DNA of 64,000 bases, from NCBI RefSeq assembly GCF_001039355.2, contig NW_019775436.1:349617-413616 (forward strand), in the 5' to 3' direction. The DNA comes from Lingula anatina. Lineage: Eukaryota; Brachiopoda; Lingulata; Lingulida; Lingulidae. The position numbers were made by a program, and so were the translations under genes. Positions within the stretch are counted from its first letter, which is position 1, and every line of letters starts with the position of its first letter. The notes under the pieces were generated by a model. That model did not search any database. It was not told where the DNA came from and was given only the letters and a program-made list of their open reading frames with translations. Shown piece after piece: positions 1 through 10,555 of this stretch.

Positions 1-270
1 AGCATGCCTGAATGTGCATCATTCCACTGTCACTGGTATCATTAGGAACCACCCTTATGCACCATATCGCCTAACAAACACCTGTGGAATGTTCTGGATC
101 AGAGTTTCAGCCATCATGTTCCAGCTCTCGAAAATGTTCGACAACTGCAAGAAGCACTCCAAGAGGAATGGGATGATACCCCTTAGGCCTCTATTGACAA
201 CTTAGTGATGTCCATGCGCCGCTGGTGTACTGCTCTGCACAAATTTAATGGTGTCTGTGAACTCAGGGTG
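1..270 (+). mobile_element. Tc1/mariner transposase remnant, internally deleted
   Basis: Two pieces of a Tc1-family transposase are joined out of frame. Frame 2 (from base 2) reads ACLNVHHSTVTGIIR, which fits the helix-turn-helix DNA-binding part. Frame 1 from base 82 reads LWNVLDQSFSHHV, then ENVRQLQEALQEEWDDTP, a TAG stop at 184-186, then DNLVMSMRRWCTALHK. This second piece matches the C-terminal pattern of Tc1 transposases (LW.VL.., the EEW block and the S.RRR.. block). The catalytic middle with the DDE residues is missing, so this is a dead, deleted copy. The left end is cut by the window edge and no terminal inverted repeat is visible. Family assignment is by motif recall, not by search. 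Confidence 0.72.
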
Positions 271-272
271 TT

Positions 273-1946
273 GACCCCCATGGTGTATTTGATGCCCTAA
301 CTCTTGGACTATGCATTTAAACTTCCCCTAATGCTCTCAAAGTGATGTCTATTTGTCGATTAAAATATGCTGTTATTTTTGGCTATATACTCTAGTTCCA
401 TATATGAAAATGAATCTACATATTCTTTCGTGTGTTTATATTTTTGTTCAGTATATTTGTTCATAGGGGAATTCTAAATACCCTATTTGGTGAAGGCAAT
501 CTTGTTTGTTGCTGTAAGATGAGCATTCAAAATTGTATAATTGTAGTGTAGTATACTTGTTTTTAGCTATGATCCGATAGGAAAATATTTCCAGTGTCGA
601 AATTTTCTTTTTTGTGAGAAATTAGCCTGAGATGCGACATTATGATACATTCAAGCGTGTCTTGAATTAAAATGACGCAATTTTTCCCCGATTTCTTAGG
701 CTCGCTGACTTTCTTTTAGGCTGGTATTTTTCTGTACCTTTGAATAAAGATAATGTCAACACTGGTGTGTAGTTTATATATAGATTCATGCTTCTTGCCA
801 AGTTCTGCTCTATTTTTGGAATGGTAATTTATTTTTTTTTTTTACTCTCGATACCGGCTCTCGTTGCAATATGGCACCAAACACGCGTTTGTGACACACA
901 AAAACGCAGCCGCTGTGCTTTTAATATCCTTTTATCAAAATTGCATCAAGACTGCTGTGAACTGAAAAAAAGAATCTCCTCACACGTCCCTTGCGCTACA
1001 CGTTTACATGTCGTACGATTTTTGAGAATTCGTAGACCTCACGCAGCGGCTGTTGATCGTGTCGAAAAATGTCTACATGCTGTCTGCGACCTGCAAAAGT
1101 TGCAAGATGGACGTGCTCCTCACCCAAGATATTCCACGTTTTCCACAAAGTTTTGGCCATAGACCAGATCAGGCTTTTGGATACACGTAGACGCAGTTAT
1201 TATTGTGATTATTTTTGGCTGAATCGACATCAGACATCAGACCAAAATGACTGTCTATTTATCTAGAGACATATCTGTGAATATCTGAAAAACAGTCTGT
1301 CGCCCTGGTAGAGGGTACAGTGTAGCTGTTGTGCGGATTTGACACTTTCTCTACAATGTTGGAGAGTTATTGGATTATTTGTGAAAGGTGCCATTGTACG
1401 GGTATTTACTGCAATCGAGATTAGTGGGACCAAAGACGGACTTTTCCTCTATTATTATATAGACTGGTTGACCCGTTACACCCATGACAAAGATGACAAT
1501 TTTAGATCAGAGTGCATTCATGCAAAAATTGCACATGACAACGACTTACAGCCTCGCTTTTTTTCACCGTGACATTCATTTTCGCGCTGTCGGTCGATAC
1601 AGCAAGTTATTCTAAAACAAGTTGACTAAAAATAAGCACAATTTTGCAACTTCAAACTTCGTGACACGTTCTGATACTATGCACCGCGTATTTCTACAAG
1701 TATTCTCAGCTCAAAATACCAAAAGAAAAAGTATTATCTTACCATGACATCGAAAAAAAAGCTTCAAATTCGCACTCATGGCTCCATTCCCGTGTACTTC
1801 CAGCTAAAATGACCAGGCAGCTTCGAATCTTACACCATTTGCCGTCATATGACGCACACTTACGGCACAATCATATCTCCTCTGGTCCCCGAATTTTTTT
1901 CAAGTAATAAGTGCTTTAATTCATGTATCAGTTTATTATTTTTTAG
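273..1946. other. Non-coding stretch, left intergenic or intron
   Basis: No gene can be supported here. Open frames at 788-1162 and 1339-1572 have no recognisable domain. The first starts with a hydrophobic run that owes much to a poly-T tract. A partial MITE lies at 1228-1317. If the exon at 1947 belongs to a multi-exon gene, this stretch is its upstream intron. Confidence 0.6.
1228..1317 (+). mobile_element. Partial MITE, family of 10437-10555 (left end missing)
   Basis: From about 1228 to the terminal GGTAGAGGGTA at 1307-1317, this matches the reverse complement of 10437-10555 almost base for base. Both share ctagagacatatctgtgaat and the end gccctggtagagggta. The other terminal inverted repeat is not present upstream, so this copy is 5'-truncated. 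Confidence 0.7.
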
Positions 1947-3565
1947 AAACCCCTTGCTTTAAAGCCGTCTACGCAGAAGTGATGCCTGGGACCTGCAACG
2001 TTAAAGTGTCATTCCAGTTTGAGGATAAATACAGGGAACATAAAATGCATTTGCAACTCCAGAGGTGCGACGATGAAAACCTGAACTCGTGGCAGGTTGT
2101 GCAAGAAACCCGCGAAGTTGGCAAATTTGATAACCGGTATCTCGTTGATGCCTCAGAGAAAAAAAATCCAGTGAATTACTATCGTGTGGCAGTATCTTGG
2201 ATGAGCAAAGTTCCGCTAATTTCTTACCTCGGCGATGTACGATTTAGCGATACCATTTCACAGGACCTTCAGCCACAAGAGCCAAGCATCATAAAGGTAG
2301 ATTATCAAGGACCCTCGCTTAAAGCTTCTGTTAAGGTGAAATGCCAGGGTGATGTTTACATAGCATTACAGCGTTCAGAAGACACGGGCCCTAGCGGGCA
2401 GTGGAAAGAGGTCGCACAACATCCACCCAAATTCGCAGCCGGTCAAGGACAGGAAGAGACAATCAGAGAGATGGTGCTCAGCGACTCAGAGATGAAAAAA
2501 CACAGGGGTTATTATTATCGTCTGTGTGTGAGTCGCAGCCAAAAATGGGAGTTTGCTGTGTTTAGCCAACATTTTCCTTTGACTCTTCCACCCCCTTGTG
2601 CTAATATCATCGACATGCTCCTGGAAGAAGGAACGAAGAAAGTCGTGGTGACGTATAAACTTCCGTACGCAGCCAAGGCGTTCATTAAGCTAGAGCGACA
2701 GGATAGCACTGCGGGGGGAGCGTGGGCGACTGTGTTTAACCTTAACACAAAACAGTCCCTACTTGGAGCAACAGATCTCAAATTGGTGGATTCCACGGAG
2801 AAAGAGAGTCAGAAGGAGTACCATTACCGTATAGCGACGGCTCATGATGGGAAATGGGAAGACGCAGTGTACAGTGAGCCGGTGCCGTCGCCTCCAATAC
2901 CCTCAATTCGGCCATCTCCTCGTGCTAATATCACTGGCATGCTCCTAGAAGAAGGAACGAAGACAGTCGTGGTGTCATATAATCTTCCGTACGCAGCCGT
3001 GGCGTTCATAAAGCTCGAGAGACTGGATAACACTGTGGGGGGAGCGTGGGCGACTGTGTTTAACCTTAACACCAAACAGTCCCTACTTGGGGCAACAGAT
3101 CTCAAATTGGTGGATTCCACGGAGAAAGAGAGTCAGAAGGAGTACCATTACCGTATAGCGACGGCTCATGATGGGAAATGGGAAGACGCAGTGTACAGTG
3201 AGCCGGTGCCGTCGCCTCCAATACCCTCAATTCGGCCATCTCCTCGTGCTAATATCACCGGCATGCTCCTAGAAGAAGGAACGAAGACAGTCGTGGTGTC
3301 ATATAATCTTCCGTACGCAGCCGTGGCGTTCATAAAGCTCGAGAGACTGGATAACACTGTGGGGGGAGCGTGGGCGACTGTGTTTAACCTTAACACCAAA
3401 CAGTCCCTACTTGGAGCAACAGATCTCAAATTGGTGGATTCCACGGAGAAAGAGAGTCAGAGGGTTTACTATTACCGTATAGCGACGGCTCACGATGGGA
3501 CCTGGGCAGACACAGTCTACGGTGACCCGCAGCCATCGCCTCCAATACCCACAATTAAGGAATAG
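1947..3565 (+). CDS. FN3-like beta-sandwich repeat protein, terminal exon (unrecognised family)
   Basis: This is one long open exon ending at TAG 3563-3565. A T-rich tract and AG at 1945-1946 look like a splice acceptor, so the exon probably starts at 1947 with two bases of a split codon. If it is a single-exon gene, the first Met is at 1982. The product is about 530 residues with no membrane segment and no signal peptide in this part. It appears to be five beta-rich modules: two diverged ones (residues about 1-100 and 100-205), then three of exactly 108 residues. Each has strand-like runs such as KTVVVSY and AFIKLER, a YHYRIATAHDG segment and a Pro-rich linker PSPPIPSIRPS. The pattern resembles fibronectin type III or similar folds, but I do not recognise the family. 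No function is claimed. The reading frame is clean and the repeat is codon-phased, which argues for a real gene. Confidence 0.7.
2593..3564 (+). repeat. Three tandem 324-bp coding units
   Basis: The units are 2593-2916 (A), 2917-3240 (B) and 3241-3564 (C), each exactly 108 codons. The head of B matches C with very few differences, while the tail of B matches A. This is the signature of unequal crossing-over between A and C. Confidence 0.93.
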
Positions 3566-4640
3566 GAAGTAGCCGAATTCACGACTAAAACTTGGTTAAG
3601 TATATGTGCGTTGTCATCATCTCCCAAGTAAATCACTTGTTTTGTGCATTTTTTGCATAAATTTTGTCGGTCTGTATTGGCCACAGTCTTGGGGACTTTT
3701 GCACCAAAATTTTGTCCATAGCTATAGTTAACTAGATGGTGTCTATGGGTAGCCATCGCATATCCCCAAACTTCCCCACATTGTAAAGCGTTGCTCTCTC
3801 CCAAGGGACCTTAGGCCCTTGATATTTATCCTATAAGTAAAATTGTTGCAAATAATCTTCATAATAACAACATGATATAATATCCATGAAAAGACACTTG
3901 ATGTAAAAGAATAATCATCCACCCTACTCCAGGGACACCCCTCCCCCCCCCCGCCCCCAACCCCCCATGCGCACATAATTATAAAATTTGACTGGCCCAT
4001 CCCACATCCTTAATGATACATGAAGTCTATCAATCTAATGGCCAAAGGGTGGATGGCTGAGTTGACAATACAGACATTGTAAAAACATTGGTCCCCAGGT
4101 AAAGCCGTACCCAAGGGCGCTCTAAAATTTCGAAGTATCCATGTCCATCCCTGATGATTGGTCTAGAAGTTCTGTAAGTTTCAACTTCGTCACTCTAATG
4201 GTCAAGGAGGAGATTGCAGAAATTTCAGTGTAAAAAATTCTTAAGTGTCCTTGTACATCTGCACGCCATTTGATAGGTTTGCTAGATATGAAAACAAATT
4301 GTGCTCATTTATTTTGCTAAATGATTTTTATGATAGGTAAAAATGACGTTAAATATATATTATTGTGCAATATAACAATTAAAATCAAAGGAGAAAGGCA
4401 CTTGAGGTCAAATTAAAGTAATTATTTAGCAAAATAATAGAGCATAATTTGTATTCATATTTAGCATTATTCAATATATGATATATATCAGTACTATAGA
4501 GAGAAAAAAGAAATAAAATTTGACTGATTTATTGATTGCAGAATTTTAAGCAACATTTAAGAAATTGCTTGTAAATGTCAATCTGCAACATATTTTAGTG
4601 GATATTTGTACTGACAAGTTATATAAAAGGGATGTTTATA
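3566..4640. other. Intergenic, no gene seen; poly-C tract
   Basis: This AT-rich stretch contains a C-rich run around 3943-3966. A possible poly(A) signal AATAAA at 4512-4517 lies 0.95 kb after the stop of the FN3-like gene, too far to assign with confidence. Frames read from the minus strand at 3517-4000 are not protein-like. Confidence 0.6.
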
Positions 4641-4883
4641 AGAGGCGGATCAAGGATTACTTGAAGGGGGGCCATTTTTTTTTCTAAGAGTGTCAGGCCT
4701 CGGATGCGAAGCCGACCCTTGCCCCCTTGGTGTGGGTTCGGTATTTTGGAGGGCAAGCGGTGCCAAAATTACCAAAATTCAAATATCAAGAGGGGGATAT
4801 TGATGTGTTTTTTTTTCCAAACACCGAAGGGGTGGGGGGGGGGGTCAGGACCCTTCTGGCATCTCTCTAAATCCGCCACTGTA
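4641..4883. mobile_element. MITE with GGCGGATC terminal inverted repeats
   Basis: The left end reads agaggcggatcaagg. The right end reads aaatccgccactgta, whose reverse complement is tacagtggcggattt. The element is flanked by TTTATA at 4635-4640 and 4884-4889, a probable target duplication. The interior has G/C runs and no coding capacity. The exact superfamily is not determined. Confidence 0.6.
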
Positions 4884-4974
4884 TTTATACATACATATGT
4901 ATATAAGGGCTTAAGTGACCCTTAGTTTTACATGTACAGATACAGCAGATAGAGTCGTTAATACCCTAGTCCCA

Positions 4975-5600
4975 CTAGAGGAGGAATGGGCTAGAATGTT
5001 GTCGGAATGAAAATTCATTGTATATTCCTGGATATTCGAAGTGCGTTCTAAAACTTCTGACTGCATTCCAAATATATGGGCCCATTCTTGTGTCCAGTAG
5101 GAATGTTTTGCTCATGCTTAAAACTTCGGAAGTGCATTCCAAGTTGAAAAATATCGAATGGCATTCTAAGTGTATTCTAACTGCACTACGAGTGCATTCT
5201 TTTAAGAATATTAAAATATTCTTCCGGAATTCCAACAGCATTTGAAATATTCTGATCGCATTTGAGGGAGAACCGAAATGGCAAGACACTTCAATCCTGC
5301 CAGAATGTTCCACATGTGCCTCAAATGAGCCGGAATGCAACTCGAATGCAATCTCAATTGCTGTCAGAAATTCTATTTCGGCCAGCAATTGAAAGAAACT
5401 CGGACAGCATTTGAAGTTTACTCTAAATATTCTGACTGAATTCTGACAGCATTATCGATATTCCTAGTGTGTTTCAACTACATTTGAGTTGCATTTGAGA
5501 GCTAATACACCAGAAATGTGCACTAATCATTCTAGGCGGATTTGAAGCGCATTCTGAGTATTCCGATGGTATTCTAATAACAATTTAGGTTAATTTGAAA
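4975..5600. repeat. Degenerate short tandem array around GCATTC / GCATTTGAA
   Basis: The words GCATTC, GCATTTGA and their variants (tgcattcc, ggcattct, gtattct, gaatgc) recur every 20-30 bases across about 600 bp. Long open frames on both strands in this interval arise from this repetition and are not genes. Confidence 0.55.
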
Positions 5601-6830
5601 TTTCTTCCCGAATGTGGTGCGAATTTTGAAATATGAAAATTTTGAAAATTCTTCTTTCCGGCTAATTTTGTTTTGTTACTGCTGATTATGAATAAGTGTG
5701 ACGGAGCGCGCCTTATGGCATATGAAGACATGAGTGTGTAGCACCCTCAAAGCAGTGAAATGAATTGTACTTTCAGCCGCAAATCGCGCAAGGTAGTAGT
5801 AGTTAGTAGTTAAATAGATTTGTTTTCGTGACATACCGAATATATACAAATATAATACATAATACAATAATATAATTAAGGTTAAAATAGTCCAGACTCT
5901 ATATTTTGTTGTCAGGTTAAAAGGGCAAACAGTTATTTTTTTATTAAGATGTTTGACTGTTATGCAATTTTTTTAATTGAAATGTGTTAGGATCAGGAGT
6001 AGATTTCCGTGATACATAGCAAGAAAGTGCCATATGATAGCAGCAAAGACTTTTTTATTAACAAAGATAAGGAAGCACTTCTTTTGGTTTATACATTTTG
6101 AATTTTCCCTGTGTATATTTTTCAAAGGGTAAACCGTGCATTGTGCCTAAGAAATTTAAGATAAAGTAGTATCATTGAATTATGTTAACTAACAAAAGGG
6201 GGAAAATTAATTTTTATGCTATTTATATGCAGTTTATTTTTGTGTGCAGGTTAATAAATCTGTATTGTCTTGATATATGTAACCTTCATCATGAGGATCA
6301 TTATTTCTCTTTTGCTATTGTGATTTAGAAGCTTAATGTAATGCAGTTTTACCTTAAACAGAAAATCACGTCATTAAGTCATAAGTAATAAGTGGTTTTG
6401 AATTATTTAATATAACTCGTAATCTTAAATTGTTTAGACTTCGAAAATTATGACAAGTTTTGAGCACAAAACTTATTTTGGTAGCAGAGTAATATGTTAT
6501 AATAAAGTCTCTGTATGTAAGATGAGTCACTGTGGAGGTGAGGTGAGTCACATACTATAGAAACAATATCTCAATTTATGTTTACATTTGCAAATACTCT
6601 GTATTAAATAGTCTTTCGAAATTTCAATAAAGATTACTATGACTTTTTGAACCAGAACCGACCTGTTGTTGTCTCTCGCTCTCTTGTCTGATAACTGTGA
6701 CTTTATGAAGTAGAAGCGAACGGTTTTTACGCGTTCTCTCTCTCCCTCCTCCCGGCACCGCTATGTTTGTTAACCGCCCATTTGATAAATACTATTAAAT
6801 GTTGAGCGTTTTATTCCTTCCCCGCCCTCT
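5601..6830. other. Intergenic, AT-rich, no gene seen
   Basis: I see no coding exon, RNA gene or transposon end here. Frames are short and broken. Confidence 0.6.
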
Positions 6831-7640
6831 TTTCACTATAAATTGTACTGGACACCCCCTACAACATTGTGTCATCCATAAGTTTCTCAATTTGCAAAAT
6901 AAAGTATCTCATCACATCCCTTTTTTTGACCAATTATTTATTAACAATTATACAAAAGATTATTTTCAATTTCCATTCTCTTAATTGAATAAAGTTTTGG
7001 TTGATATTTCCTGAAAATCCCTGAAATTTGACCACAGGTGACCTTTGTCTTTTGACTTACTTTAATTGTCGTAATACACATAATATATAATGTGTTACTT
7101 GACATATTAGAGCAATCTTTGAAAAATTAAATGTGCCTCTTTGTGTCCACATTTAGCAAACCTATGAAATAGGGATAATTCCCCCCCCCCCCATTATTCA
7201 TAAATTGAACCGAAAACTCCCNNNNNNNNNNNNNNNNNNNNNNNNNTTTAAAAAATAAATGTGCCCCTTTTTGTCCCCATTTAACAAACCTATGAAAAAG
7301 GGAAAAATCCCCCCCCCCCCCCCCCATTATTCATAAATTGAACCGAAAACTCCCTACGGCATTATGACAGCCATAAATCTGCCATATCGTACAATTAAAT
7401 GTAAAAAATCATACATACATATTAAATATAAACCAATATATTTGGAATAATCTAAAACACTATTTTCCAATTCCATTCTATCAATTACATAACTTTTGGG
7501 TTCATTTTTCCAGACATGCCTAAAATTTGGCATTAGATGACCTCTGCCCTACATCTTACACTGTACTTTAATTGATTCATTTCACAAAATGTATATTTTT
7601 TGTTACTTGGCCTATTACGTATAGCAATAATTAAGCAAAA
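6831..7640. repeat. Diverged ~500-bp tandem repeat with poly-C, interrupted by the gap
   Basis: Blocks recur at about 490-500 bp spacing. 'ataaattgtactggacaccc' near 6838 corresponds to 'ataaattgaaccgaaaactc' near 7332. 'ttccattctcttaattgaat' near 6972 corresponds to a similar block near 7472. 'aggtgacctttg' near 7036 corresponds to 'agatgacctctg' near 7534. The unit end (aatgtgcc..., then poly-C, then attattcataaattg) occurs on both sides of the N gap. At least three units are implied, one of them mostly missing. Confidence 0.75.
7222..7246. other. Assembly gap (25 N)
   Basis: A run of 25 N lies between two near-identical repeat edges with poly-C tracts (about 7181-7194 and 7309-7326). The gap size is probably nominal, and most of one repeat unit is likely missing. 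Confidence 0.98.
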
Positions 7641-7937
7641 TAAAATTGATTTTCTTTATCTGTTTATTTATTTATTTATCTAATGCAGAAATTTGCATTT
7701 TATGATTATATTACATGCCTACCCTATTTCGATCAGGTTGCGGTCGTACAATATTTCTTTGGTTCTGATTCTGGCATGTTACATGTTTTTCTTTGTTGCG
7801 TAGATGAGCACAAAATGCTACAGTTGAGACGAAGAGATTGCGATTTAACGTAATCAGGTCAAATCTCTTATCCCTGCAAGACTCAAGATTGTTTGCTATA
7901 AATATGTAAAATATATTCCATTGCAGTTGTTGTGATC

Positions 7938-8009
7938 GGGGGTATAGCTCAGTGGCAGAGCATTCGACTGCAGATCGAGAGGTCCCCGGTTCAAATCCGG
8001 GTGCCCCCT
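7938..8009 (+). tRNA. tRNA-Cys (anticodon GCA)
   Basis: This is a 72-nt cloverleaf. The acceptor arm pairs GGGGGTA with TGCCCCC (8002-8008), with discriminator T. The D arm is GCTC-AGTGGCA-GAGC. The anticodon arm is TTCGA-CTGCAGA-TCGAG with anticodon GCA. The T arm is CCCGG-TTCAAAT-CCGGG. The A box (TAGCTCAGTGG) and B box (GGTTCAAATCC) are intact and there is no intron. It matches the usual animal nuclear tRNA-Cys closely and is likely functional. A T-run terminator follows. Confidence 0.97.
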
Positions 8010-8017
8010 CTGAAAAC

Positions 8018-8032
8018 TTTTTATTTTTTTTT
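8018..8032 (+). terminator. Pol III terminator of tRNA-Cys
   Basis: Runs of T at 8018-8022 and 8024-8032 start 9 bases after the mature tRNA 3' end. This is the standard RNA polymerase III stop signal. Confidence 0.85.
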
Positions 8033-8418
8033 AAATAAGTTGTGAATAAGAGTCGCTTCAAAAACGTAGTTGAATATCAACCAACTGGAAATTGTTGAAA
8101 CTGTTATATGTTATTTATCTCGAAGGACAGAAGTTAAGACCTAAGCTTTCAGCGAAAGATGGGCCTAAAATGTCACAATGAAGGATTCTAATCACGTTTT
8201 TAGCAACATTTATGAGACTGCTTGTCCGAGTTTTCCGTCTCTAGCACTCCAACTTTAGCACTGTAAATAAACAATTTTTCTGCATTCTACTCAATACCAG
8301 GAGGACACGTCTTAATTTCCTAGCGTGATTGCATTCAGCGAGAGAAATATCTGTGAATACATAGTGAAAATGAATACCTCTCTTTGGTCCGGGTTGAGGG
8401 TAAAGTAGGGATGAGTTA

Positions 8419-8641
8419 TACCCCCTTTACACTGGACGACGTCCTTTCTGCGTCCTTTCTGCGACCATGAAATTTGGCATCGCTGTGGTCTTGATAAGGA
8501 GGCACGAGCATTGATTTTGTATAAGAATGAATGCTAAATGATCGGCCATTGTCGGCACGTAAAGTATTATATATTTTTTAACGCTCAAATGGGGACGTAC
8601 AGCTGGACGCAGAAAGGACGCCGTCCAGTGTAAAGGGGCCC
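8419..8641. mobile_element. MITE, CCCCTTTACACTGG family, copy 1 (Harbinger-like)
   Basis: Inverted termini of about 40 bp: the left has ccccctttacactggacg and tcctttctgcgtcc, and the right is its reverse complement ending cagtgtaaaggggccc. TTA at 8416-8418 and 8642-8644 flanks the element as a 3-bp target duplication, as in PIF/Harbinger elements. No coding capacity remains. Confidence 0.8.
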
Positions 8642-8700
8642 TTAGCGCCTGGACTCGTACAACTCATAGAGAAGTATATCAAGAGCGTAGGCAGGATAAT

Positions 8701-8850
8701 GCTGAGTGCAATCAGCTTAACTGAATGACACGTCTCCTCTTGCTTCCAACGTACTCGTAAAATCACCAGGTTTTCTATATTCTACATAACGCCGGGGGGG
8801 GGGCATGGTATTCAGTTTTAACTGAAGCTTAAAAGCTGATTGCACTCAGC
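8701..8850. repeat. Inverted repeat, two perfect 18-bp arms
   Basis: gctgagtgcaatcagctt at 8701-8718 is perfectly complementary to 8833-8850. The motif TGCAYTCAGC also occurs near 8330, 14048, 41390 and, less clearly, 51437. It therefore marks the subterminal part of a dispersed transposon family (see findings). Confidence 0.75.
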
Positions 8851-9560
8851 AAGAGTCCCCTCCGAATTGTATCGTTCTACGCAGACTGATAGTTTCTATT
8901 GGAACGAGCCCTAAGGTTAGTTTAGGATCCAAAATAATTTGGATCCTAGGGTTAGTGCTCTCACAGTCATTTGGGTTGGAGGTGACAAGGTTGTCGCATT
9001 GCCCGTCTCAACTTGATTGTGACGACCTCCACGTAGGTCGGTTAGATCTTTTTAAAGGTCATTTTGTACTGAACGCCTTATGGCTGCTTTAGAAAAATTG
9101 GGTCATACCTTTTAAGTGCGAGAGGTAATACCATGACGCGGTTTAATGTGAAATAACATTGAAACATAATGGATAACTTTCCAGTTATCAAAATCTAAAG
9201 TTCGGGACAAAAAGGGCACTATGATGAAAAAAAGCGCTGCACGCTCAAATTAAAAGCGGCAACCAGCAAGCCTGACAAGCGCTCGTAAATTAATTAAACG
9301 TCAACCATCGGGACCAACAATCAGCCTTTTGGCACGCCACCGATCTTTATCTGGCCTCGGCTTTCTTTGAAAGGGTGTGCGGGTAGGGCGGCCGCCCTGA
9401 CCCCCCATGCCCTGTAACCCGGACAACCCAGCTAGACGCGGTGACCCGTGAGTCCCACTCTGCCCCTGGGTCCGTTCTTTGTTCCGGATGACCGCGCCCG
9501 GTCTCACCTCCGTTAACATGTCCTGAATGCCACGGTTGTGGTTGAAGGCAAGCGCTGAAG

Positions 9561-9775
9561 CCCCCTTTACACTGGGCGGCGTCCTTTCTACGTCCAGTAC
9601 GTAGTACAGCCTCGTAAAGAGAGTAAAAAAACTTCAGTGCCGACAACTGACCGATAATTGAGCATTCATTCTGCAACCAAAGCGTTGCTTGTGCCTCTTT
9701 TCTACGGCCATAGCGATGCCAGTTTCACGGTCGCACAAGGGACGCAGAAAGGACGCCGTTCAGTGTGAAAGGGGG
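9561..9775. mobile_element. MITE, CCCCTTTACACTGG family, copy 2 (inverted)
   Basis: The ends are ccccctttacactgggcg and cagtgtgaaaggggg. The interior matches copy 1 (8419-8641) when reversed: words such as tggcatcgct, gaggcac and gaatgaatgct are shared. The two copies are full-length relatives in opposite orientation about 0.9 kb apart. The target duplication is not clear in this copy. Confidence 0.75.
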
Positions 9776-10436
9776 TTTAAATAAGCCGTTACTGGCACCG
9801 GTCAAGAATAAAGGAGTGTATTTTAGTGAATTAATTTGAAAAAATTATGATCTCGTACATTTTGATAAGATACACGTGAAATGGCATTGTGAAAGTGAAA
9901 TTAGGGAATGGATGACGAAGCCGAACAAAAATACCTGGATAATATTCTCATTATATTTCCCTAAATACAAAAGATACCAATATTGTCTCTAACTTATTCC
10001 GATTATAGTAAATATGCTGCAGAATATTTTATTATTTAATATATACCCATCATCAGAAACAACCTCCACGTGATTTCGTTCGGGTTTGAGATTATTTATT
10101 CTACAGCTGCACGCCCTAGCTGTTGGATGCTTTAATGAAGCACGTACTCTGCGGCAGCGGAGACCGCAATACAGATCCAGATCTAGATCTAGAATGCCGG
10201 AAGGAAGAACGTTGGCGTACGCGTGCACTGGTTCTTATATCTCACTGACATCTTACTAAGCGATTTTTTTCTCTATCTCGATCTCTCTTGCCCTCGCTCG
10301 TCGTTAATAACGTTGTTTTTAGTACCGAGAGACATCCGGCGCAAGTAGGCGGTTATTACTGACATAACAATCTGAGCTGTATATTTACGCAACCCTCTAA
10401 CACAGTTTTCGTAACAGTTTATACTTACAATTTATT

Positions 10437-10555
10437 TACCCTCTACCAGGGCGACAGATTGATTTTTCACAGATATTCACAGATATGTCTCTAGATAAAT
10501 AGACAGTCATTTGGTTCTGTTTTCCGTTTGTCCCTATATCATCTGGAAGAGGGTA
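10437..10555. mobile_element. MITE, TA-flanked, CCCTCTACCAGGG family, full copy
   Basis: The element starts TA-ccctctaccagggcgaca and ends ctggaagaggg-TA. TA at both edges suggests a Tc1/mariner-type 2-bp target duplication. The interior is shared with 1228-1317 and partly with 43589-43727. It is about 115 bp and non-coding. Confidence 0.7.

Noticed and set aside
788-1162. 124-residue frame with a signal-peptide-like start
   Set aside because: The hydrophobic start is partly a poly-T run, there is no domain, and no clear splice link to the 1947 exon is seen. It was considered as a first exon but is not supportable.
2515-3444. Three nearly identical minus-strand frames
   Set aside because: They are shadows of the 324-bp coding repeats of the plus-strand FN3-like exon.
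4975-5388. 137-residue minus frame and overlapping plus frame
   Set aside because: Open only because of the degenerate GCATTC repeat; no protein character.
7711-8061. Minus-strand frame of 116 residues containing GFEPGTSRSAVECSATELYP
   Set aside because: This peptide is the antisense translation of the tRNA-Cys gene at 7938-8009, a well-known false protein in annotations.
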